Assembly (NCBI GenBank): GCA_003542655.1
Contig: DPKF01000134.1
Span: 1 to 7,302, forward strand
From: Holosporales bacterium
GTDB lineage: Bacteria > Pseudomonadota > Alphaproteobacteria > Paracaedibacterales > UBA11393
DNA length: 7,302 nt
Direction of reading: 5' to 3'
Positions 6,742 to 7,302 of this stretch are shown piece after piece (position 1 is the first letter of the stretch; each line of letters begins with the position of its first letter). Made by a program: the position numbers and the translations under genes. The notes under the pieces were generated by a model. That model did no database searches and had not been told where the DNA came from. It saw only the letters and a program-made list of their open reading frames with translations.

Positions 6742-7159
6742 AGTCATTTTTATGGGTTCTTTCTCGTCGCTCATGTTCTTCTTGAGCCTCGATACACAGT
6801 GTTGCAATCGGACGCGCTTTCAAACGCTTGACCCCTATTGGATTTCCAGTTTCTTCGCAGTAACCATAATCTCCTTTGTCGATGCGCTTCAACGCCTGTT
6901 CAATTTTGCTAATCAATTTTCTTCCACGATCGCGTGCACGTAATTCTATCGCATGATCTAATTCATTACTTGCAATATCGATAATATCAGATTCAGGAAT
7001 AGAAGAATTTTGAAGCTGATTAATTGTTTGGGAAAATTCTTGCAGTAATTTTTCACGCCAGTCTTGAAGTTGCTTTTTAAAGAAAATTTGTTGGTTTTCA
7101 TTCATAAACTCTTCATCTTCAGAAGGAGTATAATCTTTTGGCAGATCTCTTTGGGTCAT
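6740..7159 (-). CDS. dksA: DksA-type RNA polymerase-binding transcription factor
   Basis: DksA binds the RNA polymerase secondary channel and, with ppGpp, retunes initiation at stable-RNA and biosynthetic promoters. The 139-residue product matches family length: an N-terminal helix (about 17-50), a coiled coil carrying the tip motif DxxDxA (D58-I-I-D61-I-A63), then ELRARDRGRKLISKIEQALKRI (72-93) and the zinc-finger region YGYCEETGNPIGVKRL...ARPIATLCIEAQEEHERRER. Only C101 and C122 remain of the four cysteines in E. coli DksA (the partners are T104 and A125). This is a reduced pattern common in alphaproteobacterial homologues, so tight zinc binding is doubtful. The conserved acidic tip argues for retained activity. 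It has its own promoter and precedes secB by 118 bp. The ATG has only a weak AGAA-like ribosome binding site. In Alphaproteobacteria such genes often sit near flagellar loci, and fliF is in this window. Confidence 0.95.
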   Translation of the reverse strand: MTQRDLPKDYTPSEDEEFMNENQQIFFKKQLQDWREKLLQEFSQTINQLQNSSIPESDIIDIASNELDHAIELRARDRGRKLISKIEQALKRIDKGDYGYCEETGNPIGVKRLKARPIATLCIEAQEEHERRERTHKND

Positions 7160-7191
7160 TTTATTCTATAATAACAATATCCAGTCCTTTA

Positions 7192-7220
7192 ATTAGACAA
7201 AATTTTAATAAAAATTTCAA
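7192..7220 (-). promoter_or_regulatory. Sigma70-like promoter of the dksA-type gene
   Basis: On the minus strand: -35 TTGAAA (7220-7215, five of six consensus bases), a 17-nt spacer, then -10 TCTAAT (7197-7192, five of six). The predicted start is near 7185, leaving a leader of about 26 nt before the ATG at 7159. The flanks are extremely AT-rich, so chance matches are likelier here than elsewhere. Confidence 0.55.
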
Positions 7221-7302
7221 GATTATATGTAAAATTTTATATATTTTTTGAATTTATAGCCACATTCCACAAGCGCGTTATATATCTTTTTGGAAAAATA
7301 AT

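Noticed and set aside
7223..7302. Minus-strand frame open from the window edge (25 codons, ending YKFKKYIKFYI)
   Set aside because: It could be the 3' end of a gene beyond the window, but it is too short and AT-driven to call without the missing sequence.

Overview
The window reads as a stretch of chromosome from an AT-rich, flagellated alphaproteobacterium (about one third GC by eye). The lineage call rests on the DksA-like protein, whose zinc-finger region has the reduced cysteine set common in Alphaproteobacteria, on the alphaproteobacterial look of the BamA barrel end (GPFGPLRIDYAIP), and on SecB. The strong AT bias would fit a host-associated order such as Holosporales or a flagellated Rickettsiales relative. 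That placement is inference.

All convincing genes lie on the minus strand, so transcription runs from high to low coordinates: dksA-type regulator (7159-6740), secB (6621-6148), bamA (5972-3726), skp/ompH (3723-3124), a CitMHS_2/NhaD-like ion transporter (2918-1581) and the 5' three quarters or more of fliF (1426 to the window edge). No plus-strand gene is supported, and no tRNA, rRNA, CRISPR array or insertion sequence was recognised.

The regulatory layout is readable. The dksA-type gene has a good sigma70-like promoter (7192-7220). secB ends in a clear intrinsic terminator (6100-6135), and bamA starts from its own sigma70-like promoter (6012-6040), so bamA-skp is a separate unit with a 2-nt gap between the genes. 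A weaker hairpin (1504-1540) separates the transporter from fliF. A 15-codon reading frame lies directly before secB, and its stop codon sits inside the secB Shine-Dalgarno.

Functionally the centre of the window is an envelope-biogenesis set: SecB keeps exported precursors unfolded for SecA, Skp escorts unfolded outer-membrane proteins across the periplasm, and BamA inserts them. The familiar partners of bamA-skp (rseP upstream; lpxD, fabZ, lpxA downstream) are absent. The least ordinary DNA is the 205-bp gap between skp and the transporter. It contains a segment of about 51% GC with perfect palindromes and a G/C-armed stem-loop, possibly a repeat element, small RNA or gene remnant. I see no convincing undescribed multi-gene system here; the genes are mostly housekeeping ones.
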